Of a stretch of DNA of 64,000 nt, positions 27,004 through 35,760 are shown in pieces. The notes under the pieces are model-generated. The model made no database searches and had not been told where the DNA came from. It saw nothing but the letters and a program-made list of their open reading frames with translations. The DNA comes from JANOYY01 sp043720395 (GTDB lineage: Bacteria; Actinomycetota; Acidimicrobiia; Acidimicrobiales; JANYDT01). Where the stretch lies: NCBI GenBank assembly GCA_043720395.1, contig JAYSSR010000079.1, positions 1-64,000 of the forward strand. Direction: 5' to 3'. A program made the translations under genes and the position numbers. Position 1 is the first letter of the stretch. Every line of letters starts with the position of its first letter.

Positions 27004-27759
27004 GTGTACAAAAGATATATCAGCCGATACGATCTGTCCATCGCGTCGAACACGAACCCGCACCCGCACCCGCACCCGAGGAAACCCGCCCGTATCTCCC
27101 TGGGCGAACAGGCGTATCAGCGTCTTCGCGAGCTAATTGTGCGCGTCGAGCTGGCACCCGGAGCACTCCTCTCCGAGGACGAGCTGCAGACGCTCACGGG
27201 CATCGGCCGCACCCCGATTCGTGAGGCGCTGCAACGGCTCGAGCGCGACAAGCTCGTGCGGATCATGCCCCGCCGCGGCGTCATGGTCTCCCCGATCGAC
27301 CTAGGCGACCTTGCACTGCTCTACGAAAGCCGGGCGATGCTCGAACCTCACGTCCACCGCCTCGCCGCGGCGCGTGGCGACGAGCGTCAGTGGACCGTCA
27401 TCGAGGCGGCCCTCGACCACGTCGACGAACTCGGGGTCGCCGCCACGTGGGCCGATTTGCTCGACGCTGACCGTGTGTGCCACGAACAGGTCTGGGCAGC
27501 GTCGGCGAACCGGTTTCTCACCGAGACGCTGGACATGCTCTACACCCAGAGCCAGCGCCTGTGGCATCAGTACGTCCGCGACGTGTCCGACCTCCGCTCT
27601 GCCCTCGCGGAGCACCGCCTCGTCCTCGCCGCGTTACGGGCCGGTGATGGCGAGACTGCCGCGACGCTGATGGAGAACCACGTCCGCAGCTTCGAGAACC
27701 AGATCCGCAAGGTCCTCCAGCGCTGGCTCGGCCGGGCCGCCACACCCCTCGACTCCTGA
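27004..27759 (+). CDS. GntR-family (FadR-type) regulator
   Basis: This 251 aa regulator has a short HPHPHPHP tail near the N-terminus, then a GntR winged helix (about residues 33-98; SEDELQTLTGIGRTPIREAL). An all-helical FadR-type effector domain follows, with the pattern AMLEPHVHRLAA, ADRVCHEQVW and EHRLVLAALRAGD. The GTG at 27004 is the best start because the frame upstream overlaps the flavoenzyme gene. It is divergent from the flavoenzyme-ETF operon and probably controls it in response to a methylated amine or acid. Confidence 0.82.
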   Translation: MYKRYISRYDLSIASNTNPHPHPHPRKPARISLGEQAYQRLRELIVRVELAPGALLSEDELQTLTGIGRTPIREALQRLERDKLVRIMPRRGVMVSPIDLGDLALLYESRAMLEPHVHRLAAARGDERQWTVIEAALDHVDELGVAATWADLLDADRVCHEQVWAASANRFLTETLDMLYTQSQRLWHQYVRDVSDLRSALAEHRLVLAALRAGDGETAATLMENHVRSFENQIRKVLQRWLGRAATPLDS

Positions 27760-27858
27760 CTCGACGTTGCACAAATCCGTCACCGATCGAGGGAATGTCC
27801 CCAATGGCGATTGCTCAGACCAGGCGGAGTTGATATCACGAGATAACAGAGGAGCGCA

Positions 27859-28130
27859 ATGACCGACATCCTGATCCGAGAAGTCCCCGACGACGTGTCG
27901 TTTCGGATCACCAATCGCGGATCGGTTCGGCACAACCTGAAGATCGTCGGGCTTGGTCAGAGCCCCGACCTCCGACGGCCCGCTCGGTTTCAGCATCAAC
28001 GGGAAGGGCTTCCCGGCGAGATCGCCGATTGCGACCAAACGACATGTTCACGGCCACGATCACCACCGCCGGCGACCGCGTCCATGTATTGACGCGTCAC
28101 GCCGGTCGCTCGCCGCGATCGATCCCAGCT
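27859..28130 (+). pseudogene. Cupredoxin/multicopper-oxidase-like remnant
   Basis: Short pieces in different frames look like one decayed copper-protein gene. The pieces are FRITNRGSVRHNLKIVGLG after an ATG with a gaggag site, then GPLGFSINGKGFPA in a second frame, then TTAGDRVHVL. Intact relatives would have these in order with about a hundred more residues. The whole 642-bp stretch 27760-28401 otherwise holds no gene I can support. This is inference from short motifs. Confidence 0.4.
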
Positions 28131-28401
28131 TCGCCACCCGATATGACCCGACACGCCTCTCCCCCGGTTCCCCGCTCAGCGCGTCAGAGGTGATAGCGGC
28201 CGAGGCGAAGAGCCGTGGGCGGTGCGGAGCCTTGGAGCAGCCGCCGATGAGCAACGTCCGACGCAGATGTTTCGTCTCGCCGAAACGAACGCCGCGTTCG
28301 TTGCGGCGATCCTCGCGTGCGTTGTTGTGCTGAACAACCTGCACCACGCGGTCCACTGATCTCAATTCTCCGAGCGTGGCTTCTCTCTCGGTGGGCTCAG
28401 C

Positions 28402-28959
28402 TCAGCGCACCCAGTGGCCCGGATCGAGCATCAGCACCGCGGCCCGCACACATTCAGCGGACTGGCCGGGCGACAGTTCGTCGACGTCGACCACGGCATG
28501 CGCGGCGTCGGCGTAGATAGGCGCACGCTCCACGGTGAGCTGGCGGATGCGCCCCACGGGATTGCCCGCGAGCAGCGGTCGCCCGCCGCCGCCGCCGTTG
28601 CGCTCCACCAGCGTTTCTGCGGTCGCCCGCAACCACACCACCGCGGCACGGTCGCGCAACACCATGCGACTTGAATCGCGCAGCACTGCGCCGCCACCGA
28701 CCGAGACGACAGCGGCGACCCGTGATGCGAGACACCGCTCCAGCAACTCCGCCTCCGCGTCACGAAACCACTGCTCACCCTTGTTGGTGAACATCTCGGA
28801 GATGGGCATGCCGTGCTCCTCGACCAGCACCGCGTCGAGGTCGATCACCGCACGGTCAACCTGAGCGGCAAGGATGCGCCCGATCGTGGTCTTGCCACAG
28901 CCCATCATGCCGACGAGCGCGATGTGCGGACGTCCGACCGGCCCGGCGTCCGCTATCAC
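28402..28959 (-). CDS. aroK: Shikimate kinase
   Basis: AroK phosphorylates shikimate in the aromatic amino-acid pathway. The 185 aa product has the P-loop GMMGCGKTT (about residue 17), the IDLDAVL metal/substrate motif, VSVGGGAVLRD for shikimate binding and a GRPLLAG lid. It overlaps aroC by 4 bp. In many actinobacteria aroB follows, but here the downstream neighbour is the gene-poor scar and the GntR gene, so aroB must be elsewhere. Confidence 0.94.
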   Translation of the reverse strand: MIADAGPVGRPHIALVGMMGCGKTTIGRILAAQVDRAVIDLDAVLVEEHGMPISEMFTNKGEQWFRDAEAELLERCLASRVAAVVSVGGGAVLRDSSRMVLRDRAAVVWLRATAETLVERNGGGGGRPLLAGNPVGRIRQLTVERAPIYADAAHAVVDVDELSPGQSAECVRAAVLMLDPGHWVR

Positions 28960-30122
28960 GACGGGCCATGGCGCAGCGATGCCACATAGCCTGCGTGATT
29001 GCGCACGAACTCAGCCACCGTGTCGCCGCCGAACTTTCGCACCGCCTCGTTCGCGAGCACGAGCGCCGTCATCGTTTCGGCCACAACGCCCAGCGCTGGC
29101 ACCGCGGTCACGTCGGTGCGTTCCTTGAAGCTCACCGTCGCCTCCTTGGTGGACATGTCCACGGTGGCAAGCGTTGGCTTGTTGAGCGTGGCCAACGGCT
29201 TCATCGCGGCCCGGACGACGAGCAGTTCACCCGTCGACATGCCTCCCTCCGTGCCGCCCGCGAGCGTGGACTCGCGTCGGTACTGCTGGGCGGCAGCGTC
29301 CCACACGATTGGGTCGTGTGCCTCGCTGCCCCGACGCCCCGCGACATCGAAACCGTCGCCGATCTCGACGCCCTTGACCGCCTGGATGCTCATGATCGCA
29401 GCGGCCAGCATCGAGTCGAGCTTGCGGTCCCAGTGGACGTGGCTGCCCAACCCAATCGGCACGCCGTAGCCGAGCACCTCGACGATCCCGCCGAGCGAGT
29501 CACCCTCCTTCGCGGCAGCCTTGATCTGCTCAATCATCTCGACCTCGGCTGCGGCGTCGAAGCATCGAACGTCGGAGCCATCAACAGCGTTGAGGTCGGC
29601 CGGGGTGGGGCGGGTCGACGACTTCGAGCGCACCGGGCCCATCTGGATCACGTGCGAAATTATCTGTGTACCTATGGTCGCGAGCAGCGTCTTCGCGAGC
29701 GCGCCAGCAGCACAGCGCGCTGCAGTCTCGCGAGCCGACGCACGTTCGAGGACGTTGCGAGCGTCGTCGAATCCGTACTTCTGCATACCGGTGAGGTCGG
29801 CGTGGCCGGGCCGCGGTTGGGTCAACGGCTTGAGAGTCTGCCCGGCAGCGGGGTTCATCTCCTCGGTCCACTTCGGCCACTCGGTATTGCCGATGAGGAC
29901 GCTGACCGGCGAGCCGAGCGTGCGGCCGTGGCGGACGCCGCCGAGCAGCGTCACCTCGTCTTGCTCGAAGCGCATCCGCGGCCCGCGTCCGTAGCCGAGA
30001 CGCCGACGACCGAGCTCCCCCTGAATCTCCTCTACGGTAATTGCGAGGCCCGCGGGCAGGCCCTCGACGATGACCGTGAGCGCCTGACCGTGCGATTCAC
30101 CAGCGGTCAGGTAGCGCAGCAC
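28956..30122 (-). CDS. aroC: Chorismate synthase
   Basis: AroC makes chorismate from 5-enolpyruvylshikimate-3-phosphate with reduced FMN. From the GTG at 30122 the protein is 388 aa and starts MLRYLTAGESHGQAL, as expected for the family. Signature blocks include RRRLGYGRGPRM, QPRPGHADLTGMQKYG, RASARETAARCAAGALA and GGTEGGMSTG. The longer frame upstream would add 40 residues with no family match. It sits 64 bp downstream of the prepilin peptidase gene. Confidence 0.95.
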   Translation of the reverse strand: MLRYLTAGESHGQALTVIVEGLPAGLAITVEEIQGELGRRRLGYGRGPRMRFEQDEVTLLGGVRHGRTLGSPVSVLIGNTEWPKWTEEMNPAAGQTLKPLTQPRPGHADLTGMQKYGFDDARNVLERASARETAARCAAGALAKTLLATIGTQIISHVIQMGPVRSKSSTRPTPADLNAVDGSDVRCFDAAAEVEMIEQIKAAAKEGDSLGGIVEVLGYGVPIGLGSHVHWDRKLDSMLAAAIMSIQAVKGVEIGDGFDVAGRRGSEAHDPIVWDAAAQQYRRESTLAGGTEGGMSTGELLVVRAAMKPLATLNKPTLATVDMSTKEATVSFKERTDVTAVPALGVVAETMTALVLANEAVRKFGGDTVAEFVRNHAGYVASLRHGPS

Positions 30123-30186
30123 GGTCGACGAGTCTACGGGCCGGGCACCGGCGACTCGCCACGCGATACCGAGGGTGACTGCCGCG

Positions 30187-31029
30187 TCAGCGCACGAGGA
30201 CTCGGTCCAGCACCGATGGCCAGAGCGACACCACCAGCGCACCCGTTGCGAGGTACGGGCCGAACGCGATCAACGTCTTTCGTCCGCCTCCTCGACGAGC
30301 CATGAGCAGGAGACCGCCGACGGAACCGAGGAAGAACCCCAAGAACAGGCCGTAGATCACATAACGCCATCCGTACCATCCGAGGTACAGGCCGAGCAGG
30401 AGGCAGAGTCGGGCGTCGCCATCGCCCATACCCTTCGGTGAAATCAACACGAGGACCCAGAGGAACAAACTTGCGCCGAGGCCGCCGACCAACGCCCACA
30501 CGAAGCGCTCGCGATCGTGCGTGACGGCGGCAGCGAACGCAAGCAGCACGAGCCCGACCCCCGACGCCGGATACACGAGCTTCGTCGGAATCTTGTGCAG
30601 TCGAGCGTCGATGAGTACCACCGCGACGCACGTGAACCCGAACAGCAAAAACGCAGGCATCCACGACCACTCGGCGATGCGCCAGGCAACGATTACACCC
30701 ACCATGACCGTCGCGATCTCCGCCCAAGCGGCCCACACCGGCACCTCGTTCCCACACACGGGGCAGTGGCCCCGCAGCACTGACCCGCCAAAGTGGAACC
30801 ACCGCTGATCGGGCCGAAGCTGGTGTCGGCATGCCTTACAGACGGGCGTCTGCTCGCTGTCCTGCGTCGGCTCGAGCAGCCTCGGCGCACGCACTTCGTG
30901 GGCGACGAACGGTGCGGCGAACACGCCCGCGAACACGCCCACCACGATCCTCAGCACCAGCACCACAACGACGCTAGCGGCTCCCGTCGCAATTCCGACG
31001 CCACCCGTTACGAGTCGGTCAGCGAGCAC
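30187..31029 (-). CDS. Type IV prepilin peptidase (A24 family)
   Basis: This 280 aa polytopic membrane aspartyl protease cleaves and often N-methylates type IV pilin-like leader peptides. It has the cytosolic zinc region with CKAC and CPVC, the first catalytic Asp in LIDARLHKIPTKL and the GxGD site in KGMGDGDARL. About seven hydrophobic segments are visible. The GTG at 31029 overlaps the mltG stop by 11 bp. The same position between mltG and aroC is occupied by a prepilin peptidase in mycobacteria. No pilin genes are in the window. Confidence 0.9.
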   Translation of the reverse strand: MLADRLVTGGVGIATGAASVVVVLVLRIVVGVFAGVFAAPFVAHEVRAPRLLEPTQDSEQTPVCKACRHQLRPDQRWFHFGGSVLRGHCPVCGNEVPVWAAWAEIATVMVGVIVAWRIAEWSWMPAFLLFGFTCVAVVLIDARLHKIPTKLVYPASGVGLVLLAFAAAVTHDRERFVWALVGGLGASLFLWVLVLISPKGMGDGDARLCLLLGLYLGWYGWRYVIYGLFLGFFLGSVGGLLLMARRGGGRKTLIAFGPYLATGALVVSLWPSVLDRVLVR

Positions 31030-32401
31030 CGTTCTGCTCGGCGAGTTTGATGTTCTTGCGATGCTCCTTGAAGGTCGTGGCAAAGCTCGATGTTCCGTCC
31101 GGTGAGGTGACCACGTAGTACAGCCAGGTGCCTTTCTCGGGATGCAAGGCCGCCTCTATCGACGCTTTGCCCGGCGAGGCAATCGGCGTGGGAGGAAGTC
31201 CTTTGTGCACATACGAGTTGTAGGGCGAGTCGAGTTTGAGATCGTTTTCGAACAGTCGGGTCGTTCCGTTGTTCAGCGCGTAGATGATGCCGGCGTCGAT
31301 CTGCAGGTACATCTCGGCCTTGAGGCGGTTGTAGATCACCCTCGCGACCTTTGCGCGTTCGTCGTCCTTCTTCGCCTCGCGTTCAACCAGCGAAGCGACG
31401 ATCAGGGCCTCGTACGGGGTGACATCGACCAAGGCCTGCGCGTTCGCGAGTCCAACTTGACCAGCAAGTCCGTCGAACGTTTCGACCATGCGTGCGGCAA
31501 TGACGCCCTCGTCGTCGTCCATTGCGAACGTGTAGGTCTCGGGGAACAGGAAGCCCTCGAGGCTTGAGACGCCGCTTGGCTGGTAGGCCGAACGGATCTG
31601 ACCCTTCTCGATGGCGGCAAGAAAGGCTGCGCCGGAGCGGCCCGAAAGCTTCTCGCCGACGCGTGCTGCGATCTGCGAGGCGCGGAACCCCTCGGGAATC
31701 GTGAGCCGTTGCTCGGCGGGGACCGACGGTCCGTCCTGCAGCGTCGAAAGGACGCTCTCGAACGACGAGTTGCCCCGGAACTCGTACTGGCCTGCCTCGA
31801 ATCCACCCTTGCCGCGAAGCTGAACCCAATAGCGGAAGACAACCGGGTTGCCGATGATCCCTCCCTTGTTCAGGATTTTGCCGATGCGAGCAGTCGACGT
31901 GTTGTTCGGGATCACGATCGTGACCGCTTCACGGGGCGGTCCGGACGGATCGAGCTGGTTCTGGTACCAGCGAAGTCCGGCCAGCGCGCCGGCCGCGATG
32001 ATTGCAAGCGTGAGCAGGAAACCGAGGAAGGCCCCTCCTCGGCGGCGCGGCGGAAAGTCGTCCTGCAGCTCTTCGCGTTGACGCTTCGTACGGGTCGGTG
32101 CGGTCGTTTGCGATTGCGTCGGCGTCTGCGTCGGCTCGCTTCGACGGTGCCCCCGCCTCGGGTTGGCATTTTTGCGGTCGACGGTTTGCGGTGGTGGGCC
32201 CTCTGGGGCTGTGCTCCTTGGGGCGGGCGATGTTGCTGGCGGGGGCGCGGTCCTGTCGGGTATTGCGTGACTCCGAACGGGTTCACCGGGCGCGGGCGGG
32301 GGCTCAACGGGTGCGGTCCGCTCGCGCACGGGTTCATCGCTCCACTCGGTGTCGCTACCCCACTCGCCTTCTGCCGCCCAGGGATCGTCGATCTGGCTCA
32401 T
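31019..32401 (-). CDS. mltG: Endolytic murein transglycosylase
   Basis: MltG (YceG-like) cuts nascent peptidoglycan strands at the membrane and sets glycan length. The 460 aa protein has a Pro/Arg-rich cytosolic tail (residues 1-125), one membrane helix (about 126-147) and the YceG domain with LEGFLFPETYTF and the catalytic Glu in ASLVEREAK. It overlaps ruvX upstream by 4 bp. The long low-complexity tail is usual in actinobacteria. Confidence 0.93.
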   Translation of the reverse strand: MSQIDDPWAAEGEWGSDTEWSDEPVRERTAPVEPPPAPGEPVRSHAIPDRTAPPPATSPAPRSTAPEGPPPQTVDRKNANPRRGHRRSEPTQTPTQSQTTAPTRTKRQREELQDDFPPRRRGGAFLGFLLTLAIIAAGALAGLRWYQNQLDPSGPPREAVTIVIPNNTSTARIGKILNKGGIIGNPVVFRYWVQLRGKGGFEAGQYEFRGNSSFESVLSTLQDGPSVPAEQRLTIPEGFRASQIAARVGEKLSGRSGAAFLAAIEKGQIRSAYQPSGVSSLEGFLFPETYTFAMDDDEGVIAARMVETFDGLAGQVGLANAQALVDVTPYEALIVASLVEREAKKDDERAKVARVIYNRLKAEMYLQIDAGIIYALNNGTTRLFENDLKLDSPYNSYVHKGLPPTPIASPGKASIEAALHPEKGTWLYYVVTSPDGTSSFATTFKEHRKNIKLAEQNGAR

Positions 32402-32865
32402 TGCGTTCGCTCGATTTCCGCTCGCACCATGTCCGCTCGCACCTTTTCTCCGTCCAGCCAGCTCTGCAGAAAGACGGCAGCGGCGACCTTGTCGACCACC
32501 TTCCTCCGTGCCTGGGCATTCATCTTCCGTTCCATCATGCTGGCGTGCGCGGATGCTGTCGAAAATCGCTCGTCATGCACAACAACCTTGACGCCACGCG
32601 GCTCGAACAGCGCTTGCAGCTCAACCAGTTCCCGGCGGATGAGCTGCGCGGCCGCTCCCTCGTTGCCGTTCAGTCCGATCGGCAATCCAACGACCATCGT
32701 GTCCGGCTCGTATTCGTCCACCAGGTCACTGATCGCCTTGTGATCGTGCGCGTGGCTGCCCCTGCGTTCGAGCACGACGACCGGGCTGGCCAGCGTCCTG
32801 GTGGTGTCGCTGGACGCGACGCCGATCCGTTTGGACCCGAGATCGAGCGCGAGCACCCGGGCCAC
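32398..32865 (-). CDS. ruvX: RuvX/YqgF RNase H-fold protein
   Basis: The 155 aa YqgF-family protein starts VLALDLGSKRIGVA, with the first metal-binding Asp. It continues with VVGLPIGLNGNEG, VVVHDERFSTASA and a C-terminal KVDKVAAAVFLQSWLD segment. The family is proposed to act as a resolvase or in 16S rRNA maturation. It lies 2 bp after alaS and overlaps mltG by 4 bp, the standard bacterial context. Confidence 0.94.
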   Translation of the reverse strand: MARVLALDLGSKRIGVASSDTTRTLASPVVVLERRGSHAHDHKAISDLVDEYEPDTMVVGLPIGLNGNEGAAAQLIRRELVELQALFEPRGVKVVVHDERFSTASAHASMMERKMNAQARRKVVDKVAAAVFLQSWLDGEKVRADMVRAEIERTQ

Positions 32866-32867
32866 GG

Positions 32868-35630
32868 TCAGACGCCGGCCGCTTGGCGCGCCTGGGCGAG
32901 TGCCTTGTCGAGCGCCTCGGGTTTCTTGCCACCAGCGACCGCAAGGTCGGCCGCCTTGCCGCCACCGCCGCCGACCGTGCGCGCAGCGTCCAGGATGAGG
33001 TCGCTCGCCATTTTCCCGAAGTCGTTCGTAACCGCGCTTACCAATGCGACGCCGCCCGCGACAGGTGCGCTGCCGAGCACGACGGCTTTGACGCCGGGCT
33101 GGTCGCGGATGGCCACGGCGAGGTCCTTGAGAGCGTCACGGTCCATGTCCTCGATGCGCGCGATGACAACGCCGTTGACTGCCTCCGCTGCGAATTCGCC
33201 GGCCCTACCCGCTGCGTTTGCCCGCTTGAGCGCCGCGATCTCTCGTTCCATTTCTTTTCGCTCGTCGAGGAGTTTGGCGACCCGTTCAGGCAGCTCCTCC
33301 GGCTTCGCCCTGAGGGTTGCCGCTGACCTTTCGAGTAGGCGCTCATCGTTTCTGAGCTTCGCGATGGTCTGCATTCCGGTGGTGGCCTCGATACGGCGGA
33401 CGTTGGAGCCGATCGACCCCTCGCTCACGATCTTCACCGCACCGATCTCGCCGACGTTGCGCACGTGCGTGCCGCCGCAGAACTCCAGGCTCGGCCCTGC
33501 CTTCAGGATGCGCACACGGTCGCCGTACTTGTCGCCGAAGAACGCAATCGCGCCCATCTCCTCGGCCTCGGCCTTCGTCATCTCCTGGTTCAGGGCGTCC
33601 TTGGCGGTGAGGACAACGCCGTTGACCAGGTCCTCGATTTTTGTTGTCTGCTCGGCGGTGAGACCGTCGAAGTGGAAGAAGTCGAAACGCAGACGGTCTG
33701 GGCCGACCATCGAACCCTGCTGCTTCACGTGATCGCCGAGCACCTCACGCAGAGCCCAGTGCAGGAGGTGTGTGGCGGTGTGGTTCCGTCGGGTCGCGTC
33801 CCGCTTGTCGGTGTCGATGCACGCTGTCGCGGTCGTACCCGCTTCGATGGTGCCATTTGTTATGCGCGCTTTGTGTCGCGTGAGGCCCGGTAGGGCGTAC
33901 GTGGTGTCGACGATCTCCGCCTCGCCGTCGGTGGTGGTGATCGTGCCGGTGTCGCCAACCTGTCCGCCCGACTCGGCGTAGAACGGGGTGCGGTCGAGGA
34001 AGATCTCGACGAAGTCATCGTCCTCGCCCTCGACCACGCCGGCGATGAGCGCCGCTACCACAGTCGTCTCGGTGTAGCCCACGAACGAGCTCGTGCCGTG
34101 CGCGTCGATGATCGCCCGGTACTGGTCCGACAGCGCCTCCGGTGTCTTCGCATTCTTCCGCGCCGCACGTGCCCGCTCACGCTGCTCCGTCATGACCAAC
34201 GCAAAACCGTCTTCGTCCACGCCGAATCCACGTTCTTCGAGAATCTCTCGTGTGAGTTCGAGTGGGAACCCAAAGGTGTCGTGAAGCTGGAAGGCCACGT
34301 TGCCGGGCACAAAGCCTTCTCCGACCTTCGCCAGATTCAGACCGACGGGTTGCGCATTCGTGGCGTTATAAATTGCCGCAGAACCGTATGCCGAACCAGG
34401 CTCACCGGAGGCAACGAGCGCCTGATACCGCACGACTCGTTCGACCTCATCGTCGAGTCGAGCGCTGCCCGTCTTGAGGGTCTGGCGGAAGCGGAACTCC
34501 TCGCGGTCGATGATGTCCATGATCCGTTCGCGCTTGGCGACGAGGTCCGGGTAAGCACCGCCCATCACGCCAATGGCGGCGTCGGCCATCGAGGGCATGA
34601 TTGCCTTCTCGGTACCGAGGCGGTAGGCGTGGCGGATCGCACGGCGGAGGATGCGGCGGAGCACGTAGCCGCGGCCCTCGTTGCTCGGGAACACACCGTC
34701 GCTCACGAGCATCGTGCCGGAGCGGGCGTGCTCCGCGAGGATGCGCAAGGACAGATCGTCGGGCGATTCGTAGCTTTTGCCGTAGGTGCGACCCGTGAGG
34801 CTGCTCGCCCGATCGAGCAGGGGGACCATCAGGTCGGTGTCCCACACGGCGTCAACACCGTTGAGCACGGTCAGCGTCCGCTCGAGGCCCATGCCCGTGT
34901 CGATGCTGGGCTTGGGCAGACGGTCTCGACTCCCGTCGGCACGCTGATCGAACTGCATGAAGACGAGGTTCCAGATCTCCAGGAACCGGTGCTCGGCGTC
35001 GGGGTTGAGCGGGCCTCCGTCGGGACCGAACTCGGGGCCCTTGTCGAAGAAGATCTCGGAGCAGGGACCGCAGGGACCCGTGTCACCCATCTGCCAGAAG
35101 TTGTCCTTGTCGCCGATGCGCTGGATGCGGTCCATCGGGACCTTGGCGACGTCGTGCCAGATCTGCTCGGCCTCGTCGTCGGAATCGTGCACGCTCACCC
35201 ACAGCGTGTCCGGGTCGAAGCCGAGCACTTCGGTGAGGAACTCCCACGCGTAGGGGATGGCGTCGGCCTTGAAATAGTCGCCGAAGCTGAAGTTGCCGAG
35301 CATCTCGAAGAACACGAGGTGACGCATGGTGCGGCCGACGTCGTCGAGGTCGTTGTGCTTGCCACCCGCCCGTGCGCACTTCTGGCTCGTGACGGCCCGC
35401 TTGTACGGGGCCACCTCATCACCGGTGAAGTACGACTTGAACGGCACCATGCCGGCCACGGTGAACAGCACGGTCGGGTCGTGCGGGATCAGGCTGGCGC
35501 TCGCAACTTCGGCGTGGGCCTTCGACACGAAGAAGTCGAGATAGGCACGCCGCAGCTCATCAGCGGTGCCCGGCCGGACAATTTTGGTGATTGCAGGAGT
35601 GCGGGACGGGGTAGACGAGCTGCCAGACAT
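32868..35630 (-). CDS. alaS: Alanine-tRNA ligase
   Basis: The 920 aa synthetase charges tRNA-Ala. It has the class II core with MVPFKSYFTGDE and MRHLVFFEMLGNFSFGDYF, then the editing domain with zinc ligands in NHTATHLLHWAL and CGGTHVRNVGEIG. A C-terminal oligomerisation/DHHA1 domain ends GGGGGKAADLAVAGG. Length is slightly above average because of a 20-residue N-terminal tail. It starts the alaS-ruvX-mltG run; the gap upstream is filled by a DUF559-like gene and its repeats. Confidence 0.96.
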   Translation of the reverse strand: MSGSSSTPSRTPAITKIVRPGTADELRRAYLDFFVSKAHAEVASASLIPHDPTVLFTVAGMVPFKSYFTGDEVAPYKRAVTSQKCARAGGKHNDLDDVGRTMRHLVFFEMLGNFSFGDYFKADAIPYAWEFLTEVLGFDPDTLWVSVHDSDDEAEQIWHDVAKVPMDRIQRIGDKDNFWQMGDTGPCGPCSEIFFDKGPEFGPDGGPLNPDAEHRFLEIWNLVFMQFDQRADGSRDRLPKPSIDTGMGLERTLTVLNGVDAVWDTDLMVPLLDRASSLTGRTYGKSYESPDDLSLRILAEHARSGTMLVSDGVFPSNEGRGYVLRRILRRAIRHAYRLGTEKAIMPSMADAAIGVMGGAYPDLVAKRERIMDIIDREEFRFRQTLKTGSARLDDEVERVVRYQALVASGEPGSAYGSAAIYNATNAQPVGLNLAKVGEGFVPGNVAFQLHDTFGFPLELTREILEERGFGVDEDGFALVMTEQRERARAARKNAKTPEALSDQYRAIIDAHGTSSFVGYTETTVVAALIAGVVEGEDDDFVEIFLDRTPFYAESGGQVGDTGTITTTDGEAEIVDTTYALPGLTRHKARITNGTIEAGTTATACIDTDKRDATRRNHTATHLLHWALREVLGDHVKQQGSMVGPDRLRFDFFHFDGLTAEQTTKIEDLVNGVVLTAKDALNQEMTKAEAEEMGAIAFFGDKYGDRVRILKAGPSLEFCGGTHVRNVGEIGAVKIVSEGSIGSNVRRIEATTGMQTIAKLRNDERLLERSAATLRAKPEELPERVAKLLDERKEMEREIAALKRANAAGRAGEFAAEAVNGVVIARIEDMDRDALKDLAVAIRDQPGVKAVVLGSAPVAGGVALVSAVTNDFGKMASDLILDAARTVGGGGGKAADLAVAGGKKPEALDKALAQARQAAGV

Positions 35631-35653
35631 GGTCGGAGAATCCTACCGGCCTT

Positions 35654-35760
35654 CCCTCCCCGAGCAGGGGCTGGAATCCGCGCGCGGAAGGTCGGTTTCA
35701 GGCCGATATTGCCCGGTTCTCGGACCCGCCCGCGCGGATTCCAGCCCTTGTTCGGGAGGG
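35654..35760. repeat. 107-bp palindrome, copy A of the ggctggaatccgcgcg family
   Basis: Arms of about 30 bp (ccctccccgagcaggggctg onward, pairing with a mirrored right arm ending ttcgggaggg) enclose about 45 bp. It lies 23 bp from the alaS start and overlaps the 3' end of the DUF559-like gene, encoding its last 20 residues. A related copy in the same orientation lies at 36744-36850. Confidence 0.87.

Noticed and set aside
27859..27900. MTDILIREVPDD read as a FitA/VapB antitoxin
   Set aside because: Only the first dozen residues match; what follows looks like a cupredoxin strand, and no PIN toxin is beside it.
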